Shown here: one piece after another, positions 49,516-59,630 of the stretch
Layout: every line of letters begins with the position of its first letter
Position numbering within the stretch: the first letter of the stretch is position 1
Assembly (NCBI GenBank): GCA_016194865.1
Contig: JACQAT010000009.1
Span: 22,473 to 86,472 of the forward strand
Direction of reading: 5' to 3'
DNA length: 64,000 nt
Source of the DNA: Chloroflexota bacterium
GTDB lineage: Bacteria; Chloroflexota; Limnocylindria; P2-11E
Made by a program: the position numbers and the translations under genes
Notes under the pieces: generated by a model
What the model was told of the DNA's origin: nothing
Seen by the model: the letters and a program-made list of their open reading frames with translations, nothing else
Database searches by the model: none

Positions 49516-50399
49516 GACAGCCTTTCCCCGGTGACACGCTCGTACGCCGCGCGGTAGCGGTCGGTCGTGCCCTTCACGACCTCCGCCGGCAGCTCGGGCG
49601 CCGGCGGCTCGTGGGTCCAGCCGCTCCTGTCCAGGAAGTCGCGCACGAACTGCTTGTCGAACGACGGCGGCGATCCCCCGGGCCGGTACAGCGCGGCATC
49701 CCAATAGCGCGAGCTGTCCGGCGTCAGCGCCTCGTCGATGAGGGTGAGCATGCCGTCGCCGAACCCGAACTCGAACTTGGTGTCCGCGAGGATGAGCCCC
49801 CGGCCGAGCGCGTACGCGTGCGCGAAGCGGTACAGCGCGAGCGTGGCGGCCTCGAGCTGCCTCGCCAGGTCACGGCCGAGCAGCGCGCTCAGCTGCGCGC
49901 GCGAGATGTTCTCGTCGTGGCCGGTGATGGCCTTCGTGGCGGGCGTGAAGATCGGCTCATCGAGACGCGCCGACTCCAGGAGGCCGGCCGGGAGGCGCTC
50001 ACCGGCGACGGTCCCGCTCTTCTTGTATTCCGACCAGGCGGAGCCGGAGACGTAGCCGCGCGCGACGCACTCGATGTCGATCCGCTCGCATTTGCGCACC
50101 AGCGCCGAGCGCCCGGACAGCTCCGGGCGCGACCGGAAGGGCTCCGGGAACCGCGCGAGGTCCGTCTCGATGAGGTGGTTCGGCACGATGTGCGTCGTCC
50201 TGCCCATCCAGAAGTTCGAGAGCTGCGTGAGCACGCGGCCCTTCTCCGGGATCGGCGTCGGGAGCACGACGTCGTAGGCCGACAGCCGGTCGCTCGCGAC
50301 GATGACCAGCGTGTCGGCCCCGCTCTCGAATACCTCGCGGACCTTGCCCTCGCGGAACAGCGTCGCGCCCTCGATGGCCGTGCGCGTGATGGTGGTCAT
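49512..50399 (-). CDS. purC: Phosphoribosylaminoimidazole-succinocarboxamide synthase (SAICAR synthetase)
   Basis: 295 aa. [75 protein letters not shown] and [12 protein letters not shown] are the signature blocks of the long SAICAR synthetase type. It joins CAIR with aspartate using ATP, step 8 of IMP synthesis. ATG at 50399 overlaps the purB stop (ATGA); its own stop overlaps purS. Confidence 0.97.
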   Translation of the reverse strand: MTTITRTAIEGATLFREGKVREVFESGADTLVIVASDRLSAYDVVLPTPIPEKGRVLTQLSNFWMGRTTHIVPNHLIETDLARFPEPFRSRPELSGRSALVRKCERIDIECVARGYVSGSAWSEYKKSGTVAGERLPAGLLESARLDEPIFTPATKAITGHDENISRAQLSALLGRDLARQLEAATLALYRFAHAYALGRGLILADTKFEFGFGDGMLTLIDEALTPDSSRYWDAALYRPGGSPPSFDKQFVRDFLDRSGWTHEPPAPELPAEVVKGTTDRYRAAYERVTGERLS

Positions 50400-51796
50400 T
50401 CCGGTGTCACCCCCATGAGCTTCTGCCGCCACTGCGCGCTGACGTCACGCGCGACCGTGGCCGAGAGCCCCCGGTACTCGTCCGGGTGGTCGAGCACGAG
50501 CCGCTCGGCCTCGGTCAGCTTCGCGAGGAAGGCCTTGAGCTGATCGTCGAGCGTCGCGATCTCGAGCACGCTGCGACCGCGCCGCTCCGCCTCGAGCGTG
50601 AGACGTCGGACGGCCTCGTGCGCGTCGGGATGCCCGTACTTCGCCAGCAGGATGTACAGCGGCTCGGCGACGATGCCGCCGCGGGCGCTCGCCAGGTTCG
50701 CGCGCAGCCGCTCGCGGTCGACGCGCACGCCCTCGAGCGAGCCGCTCAGGCGGCCGGCGCAGTACGCGACGCTCGCGAGGATCTCGCCGAGGAAGCGCTG
50801 CGACGCGGAGTTCGTGAGATCGCGCTGGTGCTCGCTGATCTGGTCCATGTAGGTCGTGATGATCCGCGGCGCCATCGCCTTCCACAGGCTCTTCACGTTC
50901 TCGAAGGAGACCGGATTGCGCTTGTGCGGCATCGTCGAGCTGCCGACCTGCTCCGCGGCGAAGGCCTCGGCGATCTCGCTGATCTCGCTGCGCTGCAGGT
51001 GACGCATGTCGTCCGCGAGATTCGCCATCACTCCGAGCGAGGTGATGAGCGCGTGCGCGAGGTCGGTCCAGCCCTCCGGCGGCACGATCTGCGTGCTGAC
51101 GGGCGCCGCCTTGAGCTTCAGCGAGCGCAGGAAGCGCGCCTCGAGGTCGCGCGGGTCGTCCGTGAGCAGGCCGAGCGCGTTGTACGCGCCGACCGCGCCG
51201 GACAGCTTGCCGACCAGCGCGCGCGCCGCCTCGCCGACCCGCAGGGTGCGCTCGCCGAGGCGGGCGACGTACTCGGCCATCGCGAAGCCGAAGGTGATCG
51301 GCTCGGCGTGGCGACCGTGGGTGCGGCCGATCTGCGGCGTGTCCGCCTCACCCTCCGCGAGCGCGATGATCTGCGCGACGGCGCGCGCGAGGCGCGGGAC
51401 GACGACCTTCTCGACGCACTCGCGGTAGCGCAGCGCGTTGGCGGTGTCGACGATGTCGTACGAGGTCGCTCCGAGGTGCACGAAGCGCTTCGCGTCGTCG
51501 GGGACCGTGCTCTGTATGACGTTGACCAGCGCGCGGATGTCGTGACGCGTGCGCGTCTCCTCTTCCGCGACGGCCTCGGCCTCCACGGTCGCCGCGGCCT
51601 GGACGATCGCGTCGGCGGCGGACGCGGGGATGAGGCCCGCCTTCGCCATCGCCTGCGCGAGCGCGCCCTCGACCCGGGCCTTGTATTTGATCGTGGCGTC
51701 CTCGCTGAGGTACGGGTGGAGCGCGGCGTACAGCTCCTTGTCCCCGCCGTAGAAGCGGAAGTCGAGCGGCGAGATGGCGTCGAAGCGGCTCTGCAT
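50396..51796 (-). CDS. purB: Adenylosuccinate lyase
   Basis: 466 aa fumarase-superfamily enzyme. [37 protein letters not shown] (catalytic His) and the signature loop [21 protein letters not shown] (catalytic Ser) are present. It cleaves SAICAR and adenylosuccinate, serving both IMP and AMP branches. ATG at 51796 overlaps the purE stop by one base. Confidence 0.96.
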   Translation of the reverse strand: MQSRFDAISPLDFRFYGGDKELYAALHPYLSEDATIKYKARVEGALAQAMAKAGLIPASAADAIVQAAATVEAEAVAEEETRTRHDIRALVNVIQSTVPDDAKRFVHLGATSYDIVDTANALRYRECVEKVVVPRLARAVAQIIALAEGEADTPQIGRTHGRHAEPITFGFAMAEYVARLGERTLRVGEAARALVGKLSGAVGAYNALGLLTDDPRDLEARFLRSLKLKAAPVSTQIVPPEGWTDLAHALITSLGVMANLADDMRHLQRSEISEIAEAFAAEQVGSSTMPHKRNPVSFENVKSLWKAMAPRIITTYMDQISEHQRDLTNSASQRFLGEILASVAYCAGRLSGSLEGVRVDRERLRANLASARGGIVAEPLYILLAKYGHPDAHEAVRRLTLEAERRGRSVLEIATLDDQLKAFLAKLTEAERLVLDHPDEYRGLSATVARDVSAQWRQKLMGVTPE

Positions 51797-52275
51797 CAGC
51801 GGCCCAGGACCTTGTCGGCCATCGACACGCGCATCGCGCGCAGGCGCGAGGCGAGATCGGGATCGGCAAGCGCCAGGATCTCCGCCGCGAGGATCGCCGC
51901 GTTCGCGGCCCCCGCTTCACCGACGGCGACCGTCGCGACGGGCACGCCGCGCGGCATCTGCACCGTCGAGAGCAGCGCGTCGAGACCGCCCGCGATCGCG
52001 TTCGGCGACGCGAGGGGCACGCCGATGACCGGGAGCGCCGTCTGCGCGGCGATCGAGCCGGCCAGGTGCGCCGCGCCGCCGGCCGCGGCGATGACGACGT
52101 TGATGCCGCGCGCGGCGAGCCCCCGCGCCCATTCCGCGGTCTCGTTCGGCGTGCGGTGCGCCGACAGCACGCGCGTCTCGCTCTCGATCCCGAGTCCGCG
52201 AAGCGTCTCCTCGGCCGCGGCCATCGTCGGCCCGTCCGAGCTGGAGCCCATCACGATCGCGACCCGCGCGCTCAC
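51796..52275 (-). CDS. purE: N5-carboxyaminoimidazole ribonucleotide mutase (PurE)
   Basis: 159 aa. [21 protein letters not shown] and [17 protein letters not shown] with the catalytic His, then [12 protein letters not shown], as in class I PurE. Class I enzymes need PurK, which is not in the window and must be encoded elsewhere. GTG at 52275 overlaps purD (GTGA). Confidence 0.95.
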   Translation of the reverse strand: MSARVAIVMGSSSDGPTMAAAEETLRGLGIESETRVLSAHRTPNETAEWARGLAARGINVVIAAAGGAAHLAGSIAAQTALPVIGVPLASPNAIAGGLDALLSTVQMPRGVPVATVAVGEAGAANAAILAAEILALADPDLASRLRAMRVSMADKVLGR

Positions 52276-53630
52276 CCGCTCACCGTAGCGCCATGCGGCG
52301 TCGCGATGTCGGTACGGTTGAATTTGCCCTCGAAGCGGATGCGCTGGGCCCCCTGATACGCCTTCGCACGTGCCTCGCCGACCGTGTCCCCGCCGGCGAC
52401 GATGTGGATGGCACGGCCGCCGCTCGTCACGACGCCCCCCGGTCCCTGCCGGGTCGCGCCGTGGAACGCGTACACGCCCTCGGGCAGCTCGCCCAGGCCG
52501 GCGATCGGGTCACCGGTGCGTGGCGCGCCGGGATAACCGGCCGCGCAGAGCACCACGTCGACGAAGCAGCGCGCGTCGAAGCGGACGCCGTTCGCCGCGA
52601 CGTGCTCCGCGAGCCGGCCTTCGCCGTGCGCGAAGAGCAGCTCGCCCACGTCCCCGCGGATGCGCGGCAGCGTGACCTCGGCCTCCGGATCGCCGAAGCG
52701 GGCGTTGTACTCGATCACGCGCCAGCCCTCGCGCGCGCGCATGAGGCCCGCGAAGATGACCCCGCGGAACGGCGTGCCCCGCGCCGCGAGGGCGCGGGCC
52801 ACCGGAAGGATGAGCTCGTTCGCCGCGTCCTGCGCCTCGTCGTCAGGAAGCACCTCGGTCGGTGAGACCGCGCCCATGCCGCCGGTGTTGGGGCCGGTGT
52901 CGCCGTCGCCGACGCGCTTGTGGTCCTTCGCGGGCGGCAGCGCGACCACGGTCGCGCCATCAACAAGCGCCTGCAGCGAGACCTCCTCGCCCTCGAGGAC
53001 GTCCTCCAGCACCACCGCCCCGCTGCTGACTGCCGGCGAGCCCAATGCCTCGAGCGCTTCGCGCCGATCGCGCGCGACGACGACGCCCTTCCCCGCCGCG
53101 AGGCCGTCGGCCTTGACCACGACCGGGCCATCGCGACGCTCCAGCGCGCTGCGCGCGTCCGCGGCGCTCTTGTAACTGATCCACGCGGCCGTCGGGACGT
53201 TCGCCTCGGCCATCAGCTCCTTCGCGTACGTCTTGCTCCATTCGATCTTCCCGGCGTCGCGGCCGGCGCCGACGACCGCGACGCCGGCACGCTTCAGGGT
53301 GTCGCCCACGCCGGCGGCGACGAGCTCGTCCGGCCCGACGACGACGAGGTCGATCTGCGACGCGGCGAGGTGCCGCTCGAGCGCGGGCCGATCGCGCGGG
53401 TCGAGCTCGACGTTGCGCGCGAACAGCGCGGTGCCGGCATTGCCCGGCGCGACGTCGATCGTGGCGACGCTGTCGCTGCGCGCGAGCGACCAGGCGATGG
53501 CGTACTCGCGGCCGCCCGCGCCGAGCACGAGGCAGTTGAGGCCGGGCATCGCGCCGTGTCGTAGGAGTGGTCGTTGCGCGCGCAGCGCCTCGAGCTCGGC
53601 CTTGCGCTTCTTTCCAAAGAGGAGGCTCAT
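52272..53630 (-). CDS. purD: Phosphoribosylamine-glycine ligase (GAR synthetase)
   Basis: Catalytic part of 425 aa begins [22 protein letters not shown] at ATG 53549, with ATP-grasp features [44 protein letters not shown] and [18 protein letters not shown]. In frame before it lies a 27-codon segment from ATG 53630 ([20 protein letters not shown]), basic and helix-like, not found in PurD I know. Either the protein has a short extension or the true start is 53549. It makes GAR from phosphoribosylamine and glycine, step 2 of IMP synthesis. Confidence 0.95.
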   Translation of the reverse strand: MSLLFGKKRKAELEALRAQRPLLRHGAMPGLNCLVLGAGGREYAIAWSLARSDSVATIDVAPGNAGTALFARNVELDPRDRPALERHLAASQIDLVVVGPDELVAAGVGDTLKRAGVAVVGAGRDAGKIEWSKTYAKELMAEANVPTAAWISYKSAADARSALERRDGPVVVKADGLAAGKGVVVARDRREALEALGSPAVSSGAVVLEDVLEGEEVSLQALVDGATVVALPPAKDHKRVGDGDTGPNTGGMGAVSPTEVLPDDEAQDAANELILPVARALAARGTPFRGVIFAGLMRAREGWRVIEYNARFGDPEAEVTLPRIRGDVGELLFAHGEGRLAEHVAANGVRFDARCFVDVVLCAAGYPGAPRTGDPIAGLGELPEGVYAFHGATRQGPGGVVTSGGRAIHIVAGGDTVGEARAKAYQGAQRIRFEGKFNRTDIATPHGATVSG

Positions 53631-53652
53631 TCCCGCACCAAGAAAGACACGC

Positions 53653-55242
53653 TCATTCCCACTCGATCGTCCCGGGCGGCTTCGAGGTGATGTCGTACAC
53701 GACGCGGTTCACCGCGGGCACCTCGTTCACGATCCGCGCGGACACGCGCTCGAGGAGCTCGTGCGGAAGGCGCGCCCAGTCCGCGGTCATGAAGTCCTCC
53801 GTCGTCACCGCGCGCAGCGCGACGAGCGACCCGTAGGTCCGGAAGTCGCCCATCACCCCGACGCTGCGGACCGGCGTGAGCACCGCGAACGCCTGCGCGA
53901 CCTGGCGGTAGAGATCGGCCGCGCGCAGCTCCTCGAGGAAGATGGCGTCGGCCTCCCGCAGCGTGTCGAGCGAGGCACGGTCGATCGCGCCGATCACGCG
54001 CACGGCGAGCCCCGGACCCGGGAACGGGTGCCGCCACAGGATGTCCTCGGGGATACCGAGCTCCGCGCCGACGCGGCGCACCTCGTCCTTGAACAGGCGG
54101 CGCAGAGGCTCGACGACCGCGAGCGACATGATCTCGGGAAGCCCGCCAACGTTGTGGTGGGTCTTGATGCGCGCGCTCGTCTTCGAATCCTTCGAGCGCG
54201 ACTCGATGACGTCGGGATAGATCGTGCCCTGGACCAGCAGATCGACCGCGCCGAATGCGCTCGACCTGGTCGCCTCTTCCTCGAAGCAGCGCACGAACTC
54301 CTCGCCGATGATCATCCGCTTGCGCTCGGGATCCGTGACGCCCTCGAGCTTCCCCAGGAAGCGCTCCGACGCGTCGACCGCGACGAGCCGCAGCCGCGGG
54401 CCGAACGTCGCGATGACCTGCTTGCCCTCGTCCTTGCGCAGCATCCCGGTGTCGATGAACACGCAGGTGAGCCGATCGCCGATCGCGCGGCTGACCAGCG
54501 CGGCCGCCACGGCCGAGTCGACGCCGCCCGACAGCGCGCAGAGCGCGTGCCGATCGCCGATGGTGGCGCGCAGCTCGGCCACCGCCTCTTCGACGAACGC
54601 GGCGGACGTCCAGTCGCCTGTGCAGCCGCAGACGCGGTACAGGAAGTTGCGCAGCACCTCCGCGCCGCGCGGCGTGTGCATGACCTCGGGGTGGAACTGG
54701 ACCGCGTAGCGATTGCGGCCGTCGCTCATCGCCGCGACGAGCCGTGACGTCGTCGCGATCGGGTGGAAGCCGGGCGGCAGCGTGCGCACCGAATCGCCAT
54801 GGCTCATCCAGGCGCGTTCCTCTGCACCCAAGCCTTCAAAAAGACCGCTGTGGTCCGTGATCTCGACGACGGCCGGGCCGTACTCGCGCCTGCCCTCCGC
54901 GACGACCTCGCCGCCGAGCACGTGGGTCATGAGGTGCATCCCGTAGCAGACGCCGAGCACGGGCAGACGGCCGTCCAGCAGGTCGGCGGCGATGCCGGGC
55001 GCGCCCTCGTCGTACACGCTCGACGGGCCGCCCGAGAGGATCAGCCCGACCACACCCTCGGCGTCAAGCTGCGCGCGCGTGACGTCGTGCGGGAAGATCT
55101 CGCAGTAGACGCGGCTCTCGCGCACGCGTCGCGCGATGAGCTGCGTGTACTGCGAGCCGTAATCGATGATGGCGATGCACTGACGAGAAACGCCGGCGGT
55201 GGCCCCGGTCACCGAACGGGGTGCGCTCTTCACGTCCGACAT
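53653..55242 (-). CDS. guaA: GMP synthase (glutamine-hydrolysing)
   Basis: 529 aa. Glutaminase domain: [29 protein letters not shown] with the nucleophilic Cys (M at the position commonly Q), and [11 protein letters not shown] pyrophosphatase domain: [14 protein letters not shown], then the dimerisation domain [15 protein letters not shown] and the C-terminal KPPGTIEWE. It aminates XMP to GMP. Starts 2 bp after pmbA; 22 bp separate it from purD. Confidence 0.97.
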   Translation of the reverse strand: MSDVKSAPRSVTGATAGVSRQCIAIIDYGSQYTQLIARRVRESRVYCEIFPHDVTRAQLDAEGVVGLILSGGPSSVYDEGAPGIAADLLDGRLPVLGVCYGMHLMTHVLGGEVVAEGRREYGPAVVEITDHSGLFEGLGAEERAWMSHGDSVRTLPPGFHPIATTSRLVAAMSDGRNRYAVQFHPEVMHTPRGAEVLRNFLYRVCGCTGDWTSAAFVEEAVAELRATIGDRHALCALSGGVDSAVAAALVSRAIGDRLTCVFIDTGMLRKDEGKQVIATFGPRLRLVAVDASERFLGKLEGVTDPERKRMIIGEEFVRCFEEEATRSSAFGAVDLLVQGTIYPDVIESRSKDSKTSARIKTHHNVGGLPEIMSLAVVEPLRRLFKDEVRRVGAELGIPEDILWRHPFPGPGLAVRVIGAIDRASLDTLREADAIFLEELRAADLYRQVAQAFAVLTPVRSVGVMGDFRTYGSLVALRAVTTEDFMTADWARLPHELLERVSARIVNEVPAVNRVVYDITSKPPGTIEWE

Positions 55243-55244
55243 CC

Positions 55245-56615
55245 TCAGTACTGCGTCGCGCCGGTGAAGGTGAAGCTCGCCAGGTGCAGCGCCGGCACGC
55301 GCGCCGAGATCGCCTGCAGGCCGAACGCCTCGCCCGCGACGAGCAGCGAGAGCTCGCTACCGATGCCGCGCACGCCCTGCAACGCCTCGTGATACGACTG
55401 CGTGAAGCGGAAGTTCTTCACCGGATACGCGATCTCGCCATCCACGATCGCGAACGTGCCGTCGCGCGTCATCCCGGTCACGATGGTCCGGAGCTGATGG
55501 ACCCAGCGCGTGTACCAGAAGCGCGTGACGAGCACGCCGCGCCTGCAGTCCTTGATGAGCTCGTCGCGCGACCGCGTCCCCGCCTCCAGGCGCCGGTGCA
55601 TGGGCGCCGCGGGCATGAAGGCATTGGCAGGGAGCGCGTGACCGGTGGGCCGCGCTCCCGCGCGGCGCGCGGTCGCCGAGTCGTAGACGATGGCGCGCGC
55701 GACGCCCGTGTCGATCAGCGTCAGTGCCTGGCTCGGTCGCCCCTCGAAGTCGAACGCGCGTGGCAGCCCCGCGCGGTCGAAGGGGTCGTCCACGATCGTG
55801 ACCGGACCGGTCACCTGCTGCCCGAGCCTGCCGCCCACGAACGAGCGCCCCTCCTCGACCGCGAGCCCGGTGAGCTGACCGCACAGGAAACCCACGATGT
55901 CGTAGACCGCGTAGGGCTCGAGCACGACCTCGTGGTCGCCCGGCGCGAGATCGCGCGGGCCCTGCGCGAGCAGCGCCTTGCGGATGGCCTCATCGCTGGC
56001 GGCACGCACGTCGAGCGTCGCGAAGTCGGTGGACACGCGCTGCCCGAACGCGGAGCCCGCGTCGCCGATGGCCGCGACCTGGACCTCGCAGGTCGTCTGC
56101 GGCCCGTACGCCCAGATCCCGAGCGAGCTCGCGACGGCCAGCTCCTGCACGTTCGTCGAGACGAAGCCCGCCGCGCGCAGCCCCTTCCCGCGCGCGGCGT
56201 CACAGACCTGCTTCACGGCGAGCGCGCGATCGCGCGGCGTCGCGCGCGCGGTGCCATCGACGAACGCGCTGGGCGCGCTCGGGATCGGCGCCGGCTCGGG
56301 CAGGCCGCCGAAGTCAGGGTTCTCGGGCACGATCGCGCAGAGCGCCGACGCCTGCTCGGCGACCGCGCGGATGCCCTCTTCGTCGATGCGATCGGTCGCG
56401 AGCGTCGCGACGCGCTTGCCCTTGACGACGCGGACGCGGAGGTCGATCACGCGGCTGGACACGTTCTGATGAATGGCCGCGTTGGCGAAGCGCGTGAGCG
56501 AGTCGTTCCGCGCGATCACGACCGCCTCGACCTGATCCCCGCGCGCCGCCCTCAGCGCCTTTTCCGCGATCGCGCGCAGCGCCTTCTCGCCAAGCTCCAC
56601 GGCGTCGCCGCTCAC
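55245..56615 (-). CDS. TldD/PmbA-family protein, PmbA (TldE)-like partner
   Basis: 456 aa. The family's three-part layout is visible: N-terminal domain ([28 protein letters not shown]), middle domain and the C-terminal region ([37 protein letters not shown]...[13 protein letters not shown]). The HEx3H metal site of TldD is missing, as in PmbA. PmbA and TldD form a heterodimeric metalloprotease that processes peptides such as microcin B17 leader in E. coli. GTG at 56615 overlaps the tldD stop (GTGA). A very long open frame covering 55245-58145 is not one gene. Confidence 0.92.
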   Translation of the reverse strand: MSGDAVELGEKALRAIAEKALRAARGDQVEAVVIARNDSLTRFANAAIHQNVSSRVIDLRVRVVKGKRVATLATDRIDEEGIRAVAEQASALCAIVPENPDFGGLPEPAPIPSAPSAFVDGTARATPRDRALAVKQVCDAARGKGLRAAGFVSTNVQELAVASSLGIWAYGPQTTCEVQVAAIGDAGSAFGQRVSTDFATLDVRAASDEAIRKALLAQGPRDLAPGDHEVVLEPYAVYDIVGFLCGQLTGLAVEEGRSFVGGRLGQQVTGPVTIVDDPFDRAGLPRAFDFEGRPSQALTLIDTGVARAIVYDSATARRAGARPTGHALPANAFMPAAPMHRRLEAGTRSRDELIKDCRRGVLVTRFWYTRWVHQLRTIVTGMTRDGTFAIVDGEIAYPVKNFRFTQSYHEALQGVRGIGSELSLLVAGEAFGLQAISARVPALHLASFTFTGATQY

Positions 56616-58072
56616 GCGATCACCCCGACGCGGACGTCGCGGAACCGTGCGGGAGCGGCGCCGTGACCGGTGTGCGCGCTCTGGCCCGGCTGGCCCTTGC
56701 CGCAGTTCGGCGTCCCCCACATGACCCACTCGCTCTCGGAGCACACCGCGTCGCACGAGCCCCAGAACTCGGGTGTGATGCCGGTGTAGGTCGGGTTCCG
56801 CAGCATCGCGCCGCGCTTGCCCTTCCTGATCTCCCAGCCGATCTCGGTGCCGAACTGGAAGTTGAGCCGCCGGTCGTCGATGGACCACGAGCGATTGGTG
56901 TCCATGAGGATGCCCTGATCCGTGTCTGAAATAAGATCGTCGAGCGTGCCCGCGCTCCCGGGCATCACCGAGACGTTCGTCATGCGGATGATCGGGACGC
57001 GCGCCCAGCCGTCCGCGCGCATCGTGCCGTTGCTGGTGAGCCCGAGCGCGGCGCTCGACTCGCGGCTCATGAGGTAGCCCACGAAGATGCCGTGGTCGAT
57101 GGCCCAGCCCTCGCTCGCCGGCACGCCCTCGTCGTCGTACGCGAAGGTGCCGAGGCCGCCGCGCGAGGTCGAATCGATGCGGATGTTGATCTGGTCGCTG
57201 CCGTAGCGAAAGCTTCCGCGGCGGTCCGGAGTGAGGAACGACGTGCCGGCGAATGCCGCCTCGCTCCCGAGCGCGCGATCGAGCTCGATCGGGTGGCCGC
57301 AGCTCTCGTGGCACTGCAGCGAGAGCTGATTGCCGGCGAGGATCACCGTCGTCCGCGTGTCGCGCGGGCACGCCTTCGCGGAGAGCAGCGCGACCGCCTC
57401 CTCGGCGACCCGCGGCGCGTTGCCGACGAGATCCCAGTCCGTGAGGAACTCCCACCCCGCCTGGTTCTGGCAGCGCACGCCGTCGGGGTAGCTGCGGATC
57501 TGCAGCTCGCCGTCCCCCGTGGCCTCCGCCGCGATGCCGCCGCCGACTTCCGTCAGCGTCTGCGCGATGTCGGCGCCCTCGCTCGAACGGAAGAGCTTCT
57601 CCTCGCGCCAGATGTCGTAGACGGCGCGCGTCGTGCGCACGCCCTTCTGCTCGCGCAGCTTCGCCTCCGCGGCGATCATCAGGCCGATGCGCTCGTCGAA
57701 CGAGAGGGCGAACGGATCCACGCGCATCGGCGACGCGTACGTCGCCTGCGCCGGCTTGACCGGGGAAAGACGGACGTCGGCGATCTTCGTCAGCGCCGAG
57801 GCGCGCGCGATCTCGACCGCGAGCGCCGCGACGCGGTCTGCCTCCGCCGCGGTCGTCACCTGCGACGCGGCGAAGCCCCAGGCGCCGTCCGCGATCGCGC
57901 GCACGCCGAAGCCGAAGCTCGCCTCGCGATCCACCGACTCGATGCGCGCGTTCTTGACGAGTGCGTGCTCCGTGTCGCGCCGCACGAAGCGAACGTCGCA
58001 ATAGGTGGCGCCACGCGTGCGTGCGGTGTCGAGCGCGCGATCGGCGAGCTGACGCTCGACGGTGAAGCTCAG
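56612..58072 (-). CDS. tldD: TldD metalloprotease subunit, CTG start
   Basis: 486 aa if started at CTG 58072. The zinc site HESCGH (about residues 255-260) is intact in LSLQCHESCGHPIELDRALG, followed by GGLGTFAYDDEGVPA and SGLSFG-equivalent segments. The first standard codon, GTG 57985, would delete the conserved first helix and strand (RQLADRALDTARTRGATYCDVRFV), found in all TldD proteins. That segment is open from the CTG that forms CTGA with the guaB stop, and contains no ATG, GTG or TTG. Its position between guaB and guaA is unusual and suggests co-expression with GMP synthesis. Confidence 0.92.
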   Translation of the reverse strand: MSFTVERQLADRALDTARTRGATYCDVRFVRRDTEHALVKNARIESVDREASFGFGVRAIADGAWGFAASQVTTAAEADRVAALAVEIARASALTKIADVRLSPVKPAQATYASPMRVDPFALSFDERIGLMIAAEAKLREQKGVRTTRAVYDIWREEKLFRSSEGADIAQTLTEVGGGIAAEATGDGELQIRSYPDGVRCQNQAGWEFLTDWDLVGNAPRVAEEAVALLSAKACPRDTRTTVILAGNQLSLQCHESCGHPIELDRALGSEAAFAGTSFLTPDRRGSFRYGSDQINIRIDSTSRGGLGTFAYDDEGVPASEGWAIDHGIFVGYLMSRESSAALGLTSNGTMRADGWARVPIIRMTNVSVMPGSAGTLDDLISDTDQGILMDTNRSWSIDDRRLNFQFGTEIGWEIRKGKRGAMLRNPTYTGITPEFWGSCDAVCSESEWVMWGTPNCGKGQPGQSAHTGHGAAPARFRDVRVGVIA

Positions 58073-59169
58073 GCCCGCACCTTGTAGTTCGGCGCCTCGG
58101 TCGTGATGCGGATGTCGTGAGGGTGCGACTCGCGCAGACCCGCACCGGAGATGCGCACGAACCGCGCCTTCGTGCGCAGGTCGTCGATGGTGGTCGCGCC
58201 CGCGTAGCCCATTCCCGCGCGCAGGCCGCCGATGAGCTGATGCAGCACCACGTCGAGCGGACCCTGCGCCTTGACGCGGCCTTCGACCCCTTCCGGCACG
58301 AGCTTGCTGAACTCGCCCACGCTCTCCTGCGCGTAGCGATCGCGTCCGCCCTGACGCACCGCCATCGCGCCGAGCGAGCCCATCCCGCGATAGCTCTTGA
58401 AGCGGCCCTCCGTGGTCTCGACGGCGTCGCCGGGCGACTCGTCGACGCCCGCGAGGAGCGCGCCGAGCATCACCGTGTGCGCGCCGGCGCCGATCGCCTT
58501 CGCGATGTCGCCGGAGTGCTGGACCCCGCCATCGGCGCAGATCGGGATGCCGTGCCGGGCGGCGACGTTCGCGCAGTCGAAGATCGCGGTGATCTGTGGC
58601 ATTCCCGCGCCGGCGACGACGCGCGTCGTGCAGATCGCGCCCGGGCCCATCCCGACCTTCACGCCATCCGCGCCGCTGGCGATCAGCTCCTCGGTGCCCT
58701 CGCCCGTGGCGACGTTGCCGGCGAGGACCTGCACGCGGTGGCGCGCCTTCACCTTCTCGACCATGCGGACCTCGTTCGCCGAGTGGCCGTGGGCGGTGTC
58801 GATGACGATCACGTCCACGCCCGCGGCGACCAATGCGGACACGCGCTCGTCCGCATCGCCTGAGACGCCGACCGCGGCCGCGACGCGAACGCCAGCGGCC
58901 TTCACGAGCTGCGCCTGCGCGACCTGATCCGCGACCGAGAGGTTGCGGTGCAGGACGCCAAGGCCGCCCGCGCGGCCGAGCGCGATCGCGAGCGGGGCTT
59001 CGGTGACGGTATCCATCGCGGCTGAGAGGATCGGGATGTCGAGCTCAAGGGCGTTCGTGAGCCGGGAGCTCACGCTGACATGCGTCGGGAGGACATCGCT
59101 GCGGCAGGGGATGAGGAGCACGTCGTCGAACGCGAGACCTTCGCGCCCGAACTTCTCCTCCCAGTTCAC
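58069..59169 (-). CDS. guaB: IMP dehydrogenase lacking the CBS (Bateman) domain
   Basis: 366 aa. FDDVLLIPCRSDVLP, PILSAAMDTVTEAPLAIALGRAGGLGVLHRNLS, the K+ loop and catalytic Cys180 in GVKVGMGPGAICTTRVVAGAG, and the flap region FKSYRGMGSLGAM are present. Where usual IMPDH inserts two CBS domains of ~120 aa, here NLSVADQVAQAQLVKAAGVRVAAAVGV runs straight through. The enzyme oxidises IMP to XMP; without CBS domains the purine-nucleotide allosteric control is lost. GTG at 59169 has GAGGG upstream; the dispersed hairpin element lies 22 bp before it. Confidence 0.96.
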   Translation of the reverse strand: MNWEEKFGREGLAFDDVLLIPCRSDVLPTHVSVSSRLTNALELDIPILSAAMDTVTEAPLAIALGRAGGLGVLHRNLSVADQVAQAQLVKAAGVRVAAAVGVSGDADERVSALVAAGVDVIVIDTAHGHSANEVRMVEKVKARHRVQVLAGNVATGEGTEELIASGADGVKVGMGPGAICTTRVVAGAGMPQITAIFDCANVAARHGIPICADGGVQHSGDIAKAIGAGAHTVMLGALLAGVDESPGDAVETTEGRFKSYRGMGSLGAMAVRQGGRDRYAQESVGEFSKLVPEGVEGRVKAQGPLDVVLHQLIGGLRAGMGYAGATTIDDLRTKARFVRISGAGLRESHPHDIRITTEAPNYKVRA

Positions 59170-59191
59170 CGCGCCCTCATTGGGAGATTGT

Positions 59192-59256
59192 AGGTGGTCA
59201 CAGCACCGCTCAGCGATGCCGTGACCGTCCTGCTCCTTCGCCTTCGGCTACGTAGT
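59192..59256 (-). repeat. Dispersed hairpin element, copy B (upstream of guaB)
   Basis: Second copy of the ~65-bp element seen at 37121. Minus-strand stem GGTCACGGCATCGC / GCGGTGCTGTGACC with loop TGA, then a conserved flank with GGCGAAGGAGCAGGACGG and TACGTAG. A TACAAT box (59187-59192) follows directly on the minus strand, as TATCGT follows copy A, so the element may bring or abut a promoter. It fills the 95-bp gap between the small membrane gene and guaB. Confidence 0.88.
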
Positions 59257-59264
59257 AAAGGTCG

Positions 59265-59588
59265 CTACCGCTGGTGCTTTTGTGCCAGGAGCTCCCCATA
59301 GCGGGCCGCGCCGGAGGACCATTCGCCGATCGACGCGATGCGTGCCCGCGACCACGAACGGGCGCGGACCCCGAAGACGATCGCGGTCGCGAGGCTCACC
59401 AGGACCGCCGCCGGCAGGATGGCCGACTGACCGGACAGGAACAGATCGAAGCGGTGCGCGACGACCGCGAGTCCGAGGAGGACGACCAGCTCGATCTCGA
59501 CGAGCAGCACCACGAACACGAGCGCGGTCGAGGTCACACCGAACTCGCGGTTGTCGCGATACGGGAACGCGAGATCGACGAGGCTCAC
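59265..59588 (-). CDS. Small membrane protein of unknown function
   Basis: 107 aa with two hydrophobic helices (ALVFVVLLVEIELVVLLGLAVVA and ILPAAVLVSLATAIVFGV) and a polar C-terminus rich in Arg/Ser. I do not recognise a family. GTG at 59588 is 42 bp after purA, so it is probably in the purine operon; coding bias on the minus strand looks normal. No link to purine metabolism can be seen. Confidence 0.65.
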   Translation of the reverse strand: MSLVDLAFPYRDNREFGVTSTALVFVVLLVEIELVVLLGLAVVAHRFDLFLSGQSAILPAAVLVSLATAIVFGVRARSWSRARIASIGEWSSGAARYGELLAQKHQR

Positions 59589-59630
59589 GCGCGCATCATC
59601 CGTCCGCCGCGGCGGCCCGACAAGGCTCGC

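Noticed and set aside
55245..58145. Single giant minus-strand open frame across pmbA and tldD
   Set aside because: The upstream part is out of frame with TldD; PmbA homology starts at GTG 56615.
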